A stretch of 64,000 nt of DNA, taken from the NCBI GenBank assembly GCA_963817435.1, contig CAWFNY010000001.1:1302001-1366000 (forward strand), given 5' to 3'. Source of the stretch: JADJOM01 sp963817435. Its GTDB lineage: Bacteria; Gemmatimonadota; Gemmatimonadetes; Gemmatimonadales; GWC2-71-9. Shown one piece after another: positions 25,142 through 33,585 of the stretch (positions are counted from its first letter, which is position 1; each line of letters starts with the position of its first letter). The translations under genes were made by a program, and so were the position numbers. Below the pieces are notes generated by a model. That model saw only the letters and a list, made by a program, of their open reading frames with translations. It did no database searches and was not told where the DNA came from.

Positions 25142-25924
25142 ATGGCCTACTCGACCCTCCTCTATGACCTGCGCGACGGGATCGCCGTCATCACCGTCAA
25201 CCGTCCCGACAAGCTCAATGCCCTCAACGACGCCGTCATTGCCGAACTCGGCATGGCGATCGACACCGCGCGCGACGATGCCATGGTGCGGGGCGTCATC
25301 CTGACCGGCGCCGGCCCCAAGGCCTTCGTGGCCGGGGCCGATATCAGCGAGCTCTCCAGCCAGAGTCCCTTCGAGGGAAAGGCGCGGTCGCTCAAGGGGC
25401 AGGCGGTCTTCCGCCGCTTCGAAGCGCTCAGGAAGCCGGTCGTCGCGGCGGTGAACGGCTTCTGCCTTGGAGGTGGCTGTGAGCTGGCGATGGCCTGCCA
25501 CCTGAGGATCGCCAGCGACACGGCGAAATTCGGGCAGCCGGAGGTGAAACTGGGCATCGGCCCGGGGTACGGCGGCACGGTCCGCCTGCCCCGGCTGATC
25601 GGGCGGGGCCGGGCGATCCAGCTGCTGCTGACGGGGGAGATGATCGATGCGCAGGAGGCCTGGCGAGTCGGCCTCGTGAACCGGGTGGTCCCCGCGGACC
25701 GCCTGCTGGCGGAGTGCGAAGGGTTCCTCCGGACGGTCCTCGCGCAGGGACCCCTCGCGGTGCAGTGCGTGCTCGAGGCGGTGGACGCCGGGTACGAGAT
25801 GACCTCCCAGGATGCGCTCCTGCTGGAGGCCAACCACTTCGGCCTGCTCTCCTCGACGGCCGACATGCGGGAGGGTATGACGGCCTTTCTCGAGAAGCGG
25901 AAGGCCGACTTCGGAGGCCGATAG
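25142..25924 (+). CDS. enoyl-CoA hydratase (crotonase family)
   Basis: 260 residues. Hydrates trans-2-enoyl-CoA to 3-hydroxyacyl-CoA in fatty-acid oxidation or related CoA pathways. Crotonase signatures: NRPDKLNALN, the oxyanion-hole region KAFVAGADI, NGFCLGGGCELAMAC and GQPEVKLGIGPGYGGTVRL. Both catalytic Glu (in GGCE and QPE, 20 residues apart as in rat crotonase) are present, so true hydratase activity is likely. A long-chain acyl-CoA ligase is 15 kb away, but no other beta-oxidation gene is adjacent. The exact acyl specificity is unknown. Confidence 0.92.
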   Translation: MAYSTLLYDLRDGIAVITVNRPDKLNALNDAVIAELGMAIDTARDDAMVRGVILTGAGPKAFVAGADISELSSQSPFEGKARSLKGQAVFRRFEALRKPVVAAVNGFCLGGGCELAMACHLRIASDTAKFGQPEVKLGIGPGYGGTVRLPRLIGRGRAIQLLLTGEMIDAQEAWRVGLVNRVVPADRLLAECEGFLRTVLAQGPLAVQCVLEAVDAGYEMTSQDALLLEANHFGLLSSTADMREGMTAFLEKRKADFGGR

Positions 25925-25965
25925 TCGCGCCTGCAAATCCCCCCTCGGCCCGGCTAAATTTGGCC

Positions 25966-26394
25966 ATGCGCACCGGCCGATTTCGACCCCGTTTTCCCCG
26001 GAAGATCGCGGCCAGCTGCGCCCTGTCCGCCCTCGTGGTCCTTGGCTGCCAGACCAGGGATCGCCTGATCTTCCCGGGCACCGGCCCCAATGGGGCGGGC
26101 CCCCATACGGTCATCGATCGTCCGACAGGTGATATCACCGTCTCCGGTGATTCCGCCATCTTTTTCGTGACGGGGTACAGCGTCGACCCCGACGGGCTGG
26201 ACTCGGTCTACTTCGAGACGGTTGGAGGGTTGTCGAGTTTTCAGCCGGAGGTGGTGAGCCGGGACTCCATGCGATTCGGTCTGCCGCTGACGACCGGTGG
26301 CCTGGCGGGGGATACGATCCTGCTCCGGGTCTTCGCCACCGACCAGCTCGGCAACCGGGGCGACACGGCCATCCGGCGCATCGCGGTCCAGTAG
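25966..26394 (+). CDS. small lipoprotein with Ig-like fold
   Basis: 142 residues from ATG 25966. Signal peptide with lipobox ALVVLGC. The mature part (ITVSGDSAIFFVTGYSVDPD, GDTILLRVFATDQLGNRGD) resembles a single bacterial Ig-like/cadherin-type beta domain, probably displayed in the periplasm or on the outer membrane. Its stop overlaps the recF start by one base (TAGTG), so the two are cotranscribed, but no functional link is apparent. Function unknown. Confidence 0.75.
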   Translation: MRTGRFRPRFPRKIAASCALSALVVLGCQTRDRLIFPGTGPNGAGPHTVIDRPTGDITVSGDSAIFFVTGYSVDPDGLDSVYFETVGGLSSFQPEVVSRDSMRFGLPLTTGGLAGDTILLRVFATDQLGNRGDTAIRRIAVQ

Positions 26395-27476
26395 TGCGGG
26401 CGGCGCGGCTGGCGGTACGCGGCTTTCGCAACCTCGCGGAGGCGGCACTCGAGATCCCCGACTCCGGGGTAGTCCTCCTCGGGGCGAACGGTCAGGGCAA
26501 GACGAGCCTGCTGGAAGCGATCGCGTATCCGGTGCTGTTCCGGTCCTTCCGGACGGCGCTGGATGCCGAGATAGCGCGGTTCGGCGATCCGGGGTTTCAC
26601 GTCGAGCTCGACTTCACCCGGGACGGCCGGAGACGCACGGTGGCCGCGACGTTCCGTCAGGCGGGCCGCCGCAAGCGGCTCGAGCTGGATGGGGCGCCGC
26701 TGGAGCGGCTGGTCGAGGGGGCGGGCACCTGGCTGGCGGTCGTCTTTGCGCCCGAGGATGTGCGGCTGGCGTCGGGCCCCGCCGCCGCGCGGCGGCTGTT
26801 CCTCGATCGGACGCTGGCGCTGTCCGATCACGACTACATGCGCGCCCTGGCCCGCTACCGCGCCGCCCTGGCACAGCGAAACTCGGCGCTCAGGCAGGGG
26901 CGACCCGAACTGGCGGCAAGCTTTGACGCGCCGCTGGCCCGCGCAGGTGCGCTGGTTGTGGCTCGGCGGGTCGCCTGGGCGGAGGCGCACGCCGAGCGGT
27001 ACACGCAGACCGTGGTGGCACTCGGGGAGCAGGGCGGTGAGGCGGCGCTCGCCTACCACGGCGCGTCGGAACTGGCCGATCCGGCGGCCTGGCCTGAACG
27101 GCTGACGCAGGCTGCGCCGCGCGACGCCGCGCGGCGGGTCACGACGGTCGGCCCGCACCGGGACGACCTCATGCTGAGACTCGGCGAGCATTCGTTGCGC
27201 GAGTACGGGTCAACGGGGCAGCATCGCGGCGCCGCCATCGCGCTCAAGCTGCTGGAGCTGGAGACGATCGAAGCGGCGACCGGATCGTGCCCCGCCCTGC
27301 TGCTCGACGACGTCTTCGCCGAACTCGATGGGCGGCGACAGGAACGGCTGGCGCACCGGCTTTTCGATGGGCGGTCCGCCCAGGTCTTCATCAGCTCTCC
27401 CAGACGGGAGGAGCTGCCGGCGGGCCTCGCGCTGCCGATCTGGGGCGTGGAGGCGGGACGGGTGGTAGTGCCATGA
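26394..27476 (+). CDS. recF: DNA replication/repair protein RecF
   Basis: 360 residues, the usual length. An SMC-like ATPase that loads RecA on gapped DNA with RecOR. Walker A GANGQGKTS (about residues 32-40), ABC-type signature region YGSTGQHRG, and Walker B ALLLDDVFAELD are all visible. It starts at GTG 26394, overlapping the previous stop. It is followed by dciA and gyrB, an arrangement often found near the replication origin in bacteria, but dnaA and dnaN are not in this window. Confidence 0.95.
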   Translation: MRAARLAVRGFRNLAEAALEIPDSGVVLLGANGQGKTSLLEAIAYPVLFRSFRTALDAEIARFGDPGFHVELDFTRDGRRRTVAATFRQAGRRKRLELDGAPLERLVEGAGTWLAVVFAPEDVRLASGPAAARRLFLDRTLALSDHDYMRALARYRAALAQRNSALRQGRPELAASFDAPLARAGALVVARRVAWAEAHAERYTQTVVALGEQGGEAALAYHGASELADPAAWPERLTQAAPRDAARRVTTVGPHRDDLMLRLGEHSLREYGSTGQHRGAAIALKLLELETIEAATGSCPALLLDDVFAELDGRRQERLAHRLFDGRSAQVFISSPRREELPAGLALPIWGVEAGRVVVP

Positions 27477-27515
27477 CGGGGACGTGCCCAGGAGCGCGAG
27501 GAGCGGCGGGCTGAC

Positions 27516-27869
27516 ATGAGAGAACGGAATGGCGACTCCCGGCCGACCCCGCTCGCCGACGTGCTGCAGTCCTATCTGAAGCGCGCGGGGCTGGTCCGGC
27601 GGATGGGGCAGGCCGGGGTGATCGAGGAGTGGGCCGAGCTGGTAGGACCGCAGATCGCCTCGGTGACCGAACCGGAGTCGGTCACGCCGGAAGGTGTCCT
27701 GCGGGTGAAGGTGGCGACGGCGGCATGGGCCTCCGAGCTCCAGTTGATGACGCCGCAGATCCTGGCGCGGCTCAATACCGGGCGGACGGGGCGGATTACC
27801 GCCGTCCGCTGGATGGCGGGTGGCATCGACGGCGGTCAGGGCGGATCCGGTCGGGCCCGCCAGCGGTAG
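27516..27869 (+). CDS. dciA: DciA-like (DUF721) helicase-loading protein
   Basis: 117 residues. A DUF721 domain covers about residues 12-95 (LADVLQSYLKRAGLVRRM...VIEEWAELVGPQIA...LRVKVATAAWASELQLM). DciA is the ancestral loader or partner of the replicative helicase DnaB in bacteria that lack DnaC/DnaI. The C-terminal tail is Gly/Arg-rich and low complexity. Position between recF and gyrB is typical for the family in many phyla and supports the call. Confidence 0.85.
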   Translation: MRERNGDSRPTPLADVLQSYLKRAGLVRRMGQAGVIEEWAELVGPQIASVTEPESVTPEGVLRVKVATAAWASELQLMTPQILARLNTGRTGRITAVRWMAGGIDGGQGGSGRARQR

Positions 27870-27924
27870 CAGGAATCGCGCGCACGGCCGTGCGCGCTCA
27901 TGACGGTCCCCAACAGGAAGCGCA

Positions 27925-29865
27925 ATGGCGAAGGAATCGGCGGGTAACGGCAGCGAACAGCAGTACAGCGCGGGATCGATCCAGGTCCTCAAGGGTCTCG
28001 AAGCGGTGCGCAAGCGGCCGGGCATGTACATCGGCTCCACCGGCGAGAATGGTCTGCACCACCTCGTCTACGAGGTCGTCGACAACTCGATCGACGAGGC
28101 CCTCGCGGGATTCTGCGACACCATCAACGTCACCATCCACAAGGACAACTCGATCTCGGTCGAGGACAACGGGCGCGGCATTCCGGTCGAGATGCACCCG
28201 ACCGAGAAGCTGCCCGCCGTCGAGGTCGCACTGACCGTGCTGCATGCCGGCGGCAAGTTCGACAAGTCGAACTACAAGGTCTCCGGCGGCCTGCACGGCG
28301 TGGGCGTGTCGGTGGTGAACGCGCTGTCGGAGCGCACCGAGGTGATCGTCAAGCGGGATGGCTTCAAGTGGCGGATGGCGTTCGTGCGGGGCCAGACCGT
28401 GAAGCAGCTCGAGAAGCTGGACAAGGTGCGGGACACCGGCACGCTGGTCCGCTTCAAGCCCGACCCGGAGATCTTCAGCGTCCTGGAGTACAGCTGGAGC
28501 ACGCTCTCGGACCGGCTGCGGCAGCTCGCCTATCTGAACAAGGGCGTGAACATCACGCTGAAGGACGATCGTCCGGACGAGCCGAAGAGCGAGACCTTCT
28601 TCGCCAAGGGGGGCCTGATCCAGTTTGTGGAGTGGCTCAACCGGAACAAGAAGCCGCTCCATCCCAAGCCGATCGCCTTCACGGTCACCAAGGACGATGT
28701 GGAGGTGGACGTGGCTATCCAGTACGAGGATGGCTACAACGAGAACATCTTCACCTTCGTCAACAACATCAACACCCATGAGGGGGGCACCCACCTCACG
28801 GGCTTCCGCGCGGCGCTCACCCGCGCGATCAACGAATTCGCCAAGCAGCAGGGGTCGCTCAAGAAGGAAGACTTCTCGCTGACCGGCGAGGACATCCGCG
28901 AGGGCCTGACCTGCGTGCTCCACTGCAAGGTCCGCGAGCCCCAGTTCGAGGGGCAGACCAAGACCAAGCTGGGCAACTCCGAGGTCGAAGGCATCGTCAA
29001 GCAGGTGGTGTACGAGCAGATTCGCACCTTCCTCGACGAGAAGCCGGCGGTGGGCCGCGCGGTCATCGAGAAGGCCGTCAGCGCGGCGCGAGCCCGCGAG
29101 GCCGCCCGCAAGGCACGCGACCTCGTCCGCAAGAAGTCAGGTCTCGAGGGCGCGGTGCTCCCGGGGAAGCTCGCCGACTGCTCCCTCGACGATCCCGCCC
29201 TCTGCGAGATCTACCTGGTCGAGGGCGACTCGGCCGGCGGCAGCGCAAAGCAGGGGCGGGACCGCCAGTTCCAGGCCATCCTGCCGCTGCGCGGCAAGAT
29301 CCTCAACGTCGAGAAGGCGCGGATCGACAAGATCCTCTCCAACGAGGAGATCCGGGCGATCATCACGGCGATCGGGGCGGGCGTCCGCGACGACTTCACG
29401 CTCGACGACGTGCGCTATCACAAGATCGTCATCATGACCGACGCCGACGTGGATGGCGCCCACATCCGCACGCTGCTGCTCACCTTCTTCTTCCGGCAGA
29501 TGCCGGAGCTGATCGACGCGGGCTATATCTACATCGCCCAGCCGCCGCTCTACCGGGTCGCCAGGGCCAAGGAGGAGTTCTACGCCTACGACGAGAAGGA
29601 GCGCGACGAGTACGTGAAGCGGCTGGCCGGCCCCGAGGGGAAGGGGAACGTCAACATCCAGCGCTACAAGGGTCTGGGAGAGATGAACCCGGGCCAGCTC
29701 TGGACCACGACGATGGATCCGGCCCGGCGCACGGTGCTCCGGGTGACGATGTCCGATGCCGTGGAAGCCTCCAAGCTCTTCGAGGAGCTGATGGGGGATG
29801 AAGTCGAGCCGCGCCGGCTCTTCATCGAAAAGAACGCCAAGTACGTGAGCCATCTGGACGTGTGA
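27925..29865 (+). CDS. gyrB: DNA gyrase subunit B
   Basis: 646 residues, typical for GyrB without the enterobacterial insert. ATPase subunit of the type II topoisomerase that supercoils DNA. GHKL motifs: EVVDNSIDEA, DNGRGIPVE and GGLHGVGVSVVNALS. TOPRIM metal-binding motifs: EGDSAGGSA and DADVDGAHIRTLL, with PLRGKILNVEKA between. The C-terminal domain includes QRYKGLGEMNPGQLW. ATG 27925 follows AGGAAG. gyrA is not in the window. A strong palindromic terminator follows. Confidence 0.98.
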   Translation: MAKESAGNGSEQQYSAGSIQVLKGLEAVRKRPGMYIGSTGENGLHHLVYEVVDNSIDEALAGFCDTINVTIHKDNSISVEDNGRGIPVEMHPTEKLPAVEVALTVLHAGGKFDKSNYKVSGGLHGVGVSVVNALSERTEVIVKRDGFKWRMAFVRGQTVKQLEKLDKVRDTGTLVRFKPDPEIFSVLEYSWSTLSDRLRQLAYLNKGVNITLKDDRPDEPKSETFFAKGGLIQFVEWLNRNKKPLHPKPIAFTVTKDDVEVDVAIQYEDGYNENIFTFVNNINTHEGGTHLTGFRAALTRAINEFAKQQGSLKKEDFSLTGEDIREGLTCVLHCKVREPQFEGQTKTKLGNSEVEGIVKQVVYEQIRTFLDEKPAVGRAVIEKAVSAARAREAARKARDLVRKKSGLEGAVLPGKLADCSLDDPALCEIYLVEGDSAGGSAKQGRDRQFQAILPLRGKILNVEKARIDKILSNEEIRAIITAIGAGVRDDFTLDDVRYHKIVIMTDADVDGAHIRTLLLTFFFRQMPELIDAGYIYIAQPPLYRVARAKEEFYAYDEKERDEYVKRLAGPEGKGNVNIQRYKGLGEMNPGQLWTTTMDPARRTVLRVTMSDAVEASKLFEELMGDEVEPRRLFIEKNAKYVSHLDV

Positions 29866-29891
29866 GCGGCTCGCCGTACCCGCTGCAGCAT

Positions 29892-29923
29892 CGAGGGGGC
29901 CGCGACTAGTCGCGGCCCCCTCG
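29892..29923. terminator. 32-nt perfect palindrome, terminator of gyrB
   Basis: Bases 29892-29907 are fully complementary to 29908-29923 (CGAGGGGGCCGCGACT and its complement), followed by GGTGCTTT. It ends the gyrB transcript 27 bp past its stop, and its right half contains the last codons of the convergent small membrane-protein gene. Confidence 0.7.
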
Positions 29924-30139
29924 GTGCTTTCCGGCACCCGGACCCCAGTCATCGCCCTCGAATCCGTCCTCCGGCCGCTGCTCGATGCCCAGATCGCGGA
30001 CCTCGCGCTCGGCGGCTTCGAGTTCCTCCCTGTCGACCGGTTCGATCGGGTCGTCGTTCCCGGTGGAAGCCCGCTTCCCCGGGACGAGGCACCACGTGAG
30101 CAGCGCACCTGCCACGACCACGAGAAAGATCACCGACAC
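29906..30139 (-). CDS. small single-pass membrane protein with acidic tail
   Basis: 77 residues from GTG 30139, preceded by GGGGAGG about 10 bp upstream, which decides the start. One N-terminal helix (VIFLVVVAGALLTWCLV) is followed by a strongly acidic cytoplasmic or periplasmic tail (DPIEPVDREELEAAEREVRDLG) and a short basic end. No family recognised. It lies 31 bp downstream of the nucleoside phosphorylase gene on the same strand. The stop lies in the centre of the gyrB palindrome. Confidence 0.65.
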   Translation of the reverse strand: MSVIFLVVVAGALLTWCLVPGKRASTGNDDPIEPVDREELEAAEREVRDLGIEQRPEDGFEGDDWGPGAGKHRGGRD

Positions 30140-30170
30140 GAGGCCGCCTCCCCTTCGGAATCCATGCCGC

Positions 30171-31493
30171 TCAGAAGCTCTCGACCCCCGCCCCGGTGAC
30201 ACGGTGCGAGATGAGGGGGCGCTGTGCCACCGCCTCTCCGAACCGGATGGCCTCCTCCAGCGCGCGGAGCCCCAGCGCCGCACCGGCCGCGTCCCGAGCG
30301 AAGACCGACGCGATGGGCTCACCCCGGGCGACCTTGGTTCCGGGGCGGGCGGAGACGACAAACCCCACGCTCGGGTCGATCGTCTCGCCCAGCGCCTGAC
30401 GACCGCCTCCCATCGCGACCACCGCCAGGCCGAGCGGCCGGGGATCGACCGCGGCGACGGTGCCGGCGGCGGGCGCTTCGAAGAGCTCCACCTCGCTGGC
30501 CTGCGGCAGCAGACCGGGATCGTCGATGACCGCGGGGTCACCGCCCTGCGCGGCGATGAGTTCGCGGAACTTCTCGAGGGCGCGACCCGACTCGAGCGCC
30601 TCGGTGACGCGCCGATTGGCGCCGGCGCGATCGGGGTCGGTGCCGGCCAGCACGAGCATCTCCACCGCGAGCGCCCTCGTGACCAGCATCAGATCATCCG
30701 GGCCACGGCCCTCGAGGGCGAGCAGGGTCTCCTCGAGCTCGAGGGCGTTCCCGATGGCCCGCCCGAGCGGGCGATCCATTGCGGTGACCAGCGCGGCCGT
30801 CCTGCAGCCATGGGCCTCTCCAAGCGAAACCATGGTCTGGGCCAGTGTGACTGCGGCCTCGGGATCCGGCAGGAAGGCCCCGCTGCCGGCCTTCACGTCC
30901 AGCACCAGCCCCGATAGTCCCTCGGCGAGCTTCTTCGACATGATACTCGCAGCGATGAGGGGAATCGACGGCACCGTGCCCGTCACATCGCGCAGGGCGT
31001 ACAGCCGCCGGTCCGCCGGCGCGATGGCTTCGCTCTGACCGAACATCGCCACGCCGATCCGTTCCACCTGGGCGCGCACTTCCGCCAGGCTCAGGTCGGT
31101 GCGGAAGCCGGGGATCGCCTCCAGCTTGTCGGTGGTGCCGCCGGTGTGGCCCAGACCCCGGCCCGACATCATGGGCACCGCTACGCCGCAGCAGGCGACC
31201 AGCGGCGCCAGGACGAGGGAGACCTTGTCCCCCACCCCACCGGTGGAGTGCTTGTCGACCCGCGGCCGCGCGAAGCCGCCCCAGTCGAGGGTGGCACCGG
31301 AGGCGAGCATCGCCTCCGTCAGCGCCTCGAGTTCGGCCGGCTCGAGCCCGCGCCAGACGATGGCCATGAGCATCGCGGCCATCTGATAATCCGGGATGGC
31401 CCCGCCCAGATATGCAGTGATGACGCCGTGCCACTCGGCGGGCGTCAAGGCACCGCCGTCACGCTTGCGCTCGATGAGCGGAGGGAACAGCAT
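30171..31493 (-). CDS. deoA: pyrimidine-nucleoside / thymidine phosphorylase
   Basis: 440 residues. Splits thymidine or uridine with phosphate to base and (deoxy)ribose-1-phosphate in nucleoside salvage. The family signature SGRGLGHTGGTTDKLEAIPG and the phosphate-binding DKHSTGGVGDKVSL are present, as are the nucleoside-binding region LYALRDVTGTVPSIPLIAASI and a C-terminal alpha/beta domain. The sequence fits both thymidine phosphorylase (DeoA) and the broader Pdp type; the choice of symbol is tentative. Thymidine kinase (63 kb) is a functional partner elsewhere in the window. Confidence 0.92.
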   Translation of the reverse strand: MLFPPLIERKRDGGALTPAEWHGVITAYLGGAIPDYQMAAMLMAIVWRGLEPAELEALTEAMLASGATLDWGGFARPRVDKHSTGGVGDKVSLVLAPLVACCGVAVPMMSGRGLGHTGGTTDKLEAIPGFRTDLSLAEVRAQVERIGVAMFGQSEAIAPADRRLYALRDVTGTVPSIPLIAASIMSKKLAEGLSGLVLDVKAGSGAFLPDPEAAVTLAQTMVSLGEAHGCRTAALVTAMDRPLGRAIGNALELEETLLALEGRGPDDLMLVTRALAVEMLVLAGTDPDRAGANRRVTEALESGRALEKFRELIAAQGGDPAVIDDPGLLPQASEVELFEAPAAGTVAAVDPRPLGLAVVAMGGGRQALGETIDPSVGFVVSARPGTKVARGEPIASVFARDAAGAALGLRALEEAIRFGEAVAQRPLISHRVTGAGVESF

Positions 31494-31562
31494 GATGAAT
31501 GCTTGGTATTATTGGAACCGGTTATGGTCAGCCGAGCGGGTCAACTTATGCAGGAGAGCGCC

Positions 31563-32360
31563 ATGCGTCGAGCGTCACGATCCCTCGTCCTCCTCCTGGC
31601 CGCGGGATTCACGCAGTCACTGTCGGCCCAGTCGGCCGACGAACATATCCGACTCGGCGTAGAGGCGCAGCTCGCTCGCGACCCCGCCACCGCCTTGACT
31701 CACCTGGAGGCCGCACTCGCGGTGGAGCCCCGGAGCTACGAGGCGAACTGGCGCGCGGCCGAGGTGCTGATGGACATCGGCAAGCAGACCCCCGATTCGG
31801 TGAAGAGCCCGACGCGGGATTCGGTCTACGCCAGGGCCGAGGCGTATGGGCGCGTCGCGACGGAGGTCAATCCCGACGGTGCGGATGGCCATTTCGCCCT
31901 GGCGGCCGCGATCGGGCGGGCGTCACTGACCAAGAGCAGCAAGGAGCGGGTCCGTCGCGCCGCCGAGATCCGGAGCGAAGCCCTCCGCGCGCTCGAAATC
32001 GACCCCGAGCATCACAAGACCTATCATGTGCTCGGCCGGTGGAACGCCGAGATCATGCGGTTGTCAGGTTTCCAGCGGTTCTTCGCCAAGGCCTTCCTCG
32101 GCGGCAAGATCTTCGGGGCGGCGTCCTGGGACAGCGCAGTGGTCTACATGGAGAAGGCGGTGGCGCTGGCGCCCGACAACATCTACCACCACCTCGATCT
32201 CGCGGAGATCTTCATTGACCGCGGCCGCTATGCCGAGGCGAGGATCCACCTGAATCAGGTGGAAAACCTGCCGGTGGTGGACGTGATGGATCCGGCGTAC
32301 AAGGAGCGGGCCGCCTCGCTGGCCCGGAAGATCGAGGGCAAGAAGGACAAGGGAGACTGA
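31563..32360 (+). CDS. exported TPR-repeat protein (regulator-of-microtubule-dynamics-like)
   Basis: 265 residues. ATG 31563 has AGGAG 8 bp upstream, which favours it over an ATG at 31548. Sec signal SLVLLLAAGFTQSLSAQ. The mature protein is a chain of TPR-like helix pairs (LARDPATALTHLEAALAVEPRSYEA; AVVYMEKAVALAPDN; YAEARIHLNQVEN) resembling RMD1-type TPR proteins found in Bacteroidetes and Gemmatimonadetes. Likely periplasmic scaffold; partner unknown. Divergent from the phosphorylase gene with 69 bp between. Confidence 0.8.
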   Translation: MRRASRSLVLLLAAGFTQSLSAQSADEHIRLGVEAQLARDPATALTHLEAALAVEPRSYEANWRAAEVLMDIGKQTPDSVKSPTRDSVYARAEAYGRVATEVNPDGADGHFALAAAIGRASLTKSSKERVRRAAEIRSEALRALEIDPEHHKTYHVLGRWNAEIMRLSGFQRFFAKAFLGGKIFGAASWDSAVVYMEKAVALAPDNIYHHLDLAEIFIDRGRYAEARIHLNQVENLPVVDVMDPAYKERAASLARKIEGKKDKGD

Positions 32361-32367
32361 GCCGGCT

Positions 32368-32673
32368 TCAGACGTCCAGCTCTTCCTCAATCCGGTCGAG
32401 GCCCTGTGCCAGCCGCTCGCGCAGGGCCTCCTTCTTGTCCTTGAACTGGCGGCGCGCCTCATCCCTGGCCGACGCCAAGCCGTGGGCTGCATCCTTCCGA
32501 ATGGACTTGGCACGGCGCCGGATCAGCCGCCGGGTGTCGTCACCCGAGGCCGGCGCAAAGAGCAGCGCGATGCCGGCGCCCACCGCGGCGCCGACCAGCA
32601 CGCCAGTCAGAAAGCTGGTCGAGTCGAACTCGCGCCCGGCAGGCAATTCGTCTTCCAGTTCTTCGTCATCCAT
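32368..32673 (-). CDS. YtxH-domain membrane protein
   Basis: 101 residues from ATG 32673. An acidic N-terminus (DDEELEDEL) is followed by one helix FLTGVLVGAAVGAGIALLFAP and a charged coiled-coil tail (LASARDEARRQFKDKKEALRERL). The Gly-rich helix followed by FAP-x-SG is the YtxH/general-stress-protein pattern. Function is unclear in all species. It is convergent with the TPR gene, 7 bp apart, and divergent from the GAF-domain gene. Confidence 0.82.
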   Translation of the reverse strand: MDDEELEDELPAGREFDSTSFLTGVLVGAAVGAGIALLFAPASGDDTRRLIRRRAKSIRKDAAHGLASARDEARRQFKDKKEALRERLAQGLDRIEEELDV

Positions 32674-32760
32674 GGTCCACCCCCTGTCTGCCGGTAAGGT
32701 ACCCCCGCTTGACCCCCCTCCGCCACGCCGCGACAATTCGTCAACCCTTACAGGCATCCC

Positions 32761-33540
32761 ATGAGCACCACGGCCCTCACCATCGACGAGATCGAGCGCC
32801 TCCAGGCCCGCGTCCGCGAGCTGGAGCACGAGCGGAAGCATCTGCTGGCGGTCCTGGAAATCCTCCAGGAGATCTCGGGATCGCTCCACTTCGTCGACAT
32901 CATGCAGTCGATCGCCCGCCGGCTTGGCGAGGCCTTCGGCCTGGACCGCTGCTCCATCTTCCTCGCCGAGCGCGACGGCAAGACCGTGCGGCTGGTGGCG
33001 AGCTTCGAAGATCCGAGCATCCGGAACTACGTGGTCGACCTCGATCGCTACCCGGAGCTCCGCCGGGCGCTGCAACAGGGCGAGACGGTCTATATCCCGG
33101 ATGTCGAGACCGATTCGACCATGGCTCACCTCAAGGGGTCGTTCGACAGCCGCAGGGTGCGCTCGATCACGGTGCTCCCGATCACCTGGCGCGGGGCCGC
33201 CATCGGCGCCATCCTGCTGCGCACCTTCCGCGATGGCCCCGCCTTCTCGGAATCGGATGTCCGTTTCTGCCAGGTGATCGCGAGCCTGACCGCCAAGGCC
33301 CTGCGCAACGCGCACCGCTTCGAGAAGCTGCGGCAGCGGGTGGGCGACGACGGCAGCAGCCGGGCGGTCGAACGGGAGCGGGTGGCGCTCATCGGCTTCC
33401 TGCGCCGCCTGCTCGATGACTTCGCCGCGCGGGAAGGCCCGTGGAGCGAGGGCGTCCTGGCCCGTGCGAGCGCGGAGGAAATCGAGCGACTGGTCGGGGT
33501 GGCGCTGACGGTGCTGCAGCAGGAGGCGGCGGCGCGGTAG
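32761..33540 (+). CDS. GAF-domain sensory protein
   Basis: 259 residues. Short coiled coil (about 9-36, EIERLQARVRELEHERKHLL), then a GAF domain (about 37-185) with LGEAFGLDRCSIFLAERDG and SITVLPITWRGAAIGAILLRTF. No kinase, cyclase or DNA-binding output domain follows; the last ~70 residues are helical and charged. It may bind a small ligand or act as an adaptor. It sits just upstream of ligA, with 45 bp between, and its TAG stop abuts a repeat palindrome. Confidence 0.82.
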   Translation: MSTTALTIDEIERLQARVRELEHERKHLLAVLEILQEISGSLHFVDIMQSIARRLGEAFGLDRCSIFLAERDGKTVRLVASFEDPSIRNYVVDLDRYPELRRALQQGETVYIPDVETDSTMAHLKGSFDSRRVRSITVLPITWRGAAIGAILLRTFRDGPAFSESDVRFCQVIASLTAKALRNAHRFEKLRQRVGDDGSSRAVERERVALIGFLRRLLDDFAAREGPWSEGVLARASAEEIERLVGVALTVLQQEAAAR

Positions 33541-33560
33541 GGGCGACCGGCCGGTCGCCC
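33541..33560. repeat. GGGCGACC palindrome immediately after a TAG stop
   Basis: A perfect 20-bp palindrome GGGCGACCGG/CCGGTCGCCC begins at the base after the GAF gene stop (TAG 33538-33540). Identical copy at 42,718; loop variants at 22,360 and 63,443. It may act as a terminator hairpin and resembles a REP-like dispersed element. Confidence 0.7.
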
Positions 33561-33585
33561 CGACAACGCCGGCGCCAATTCGACC

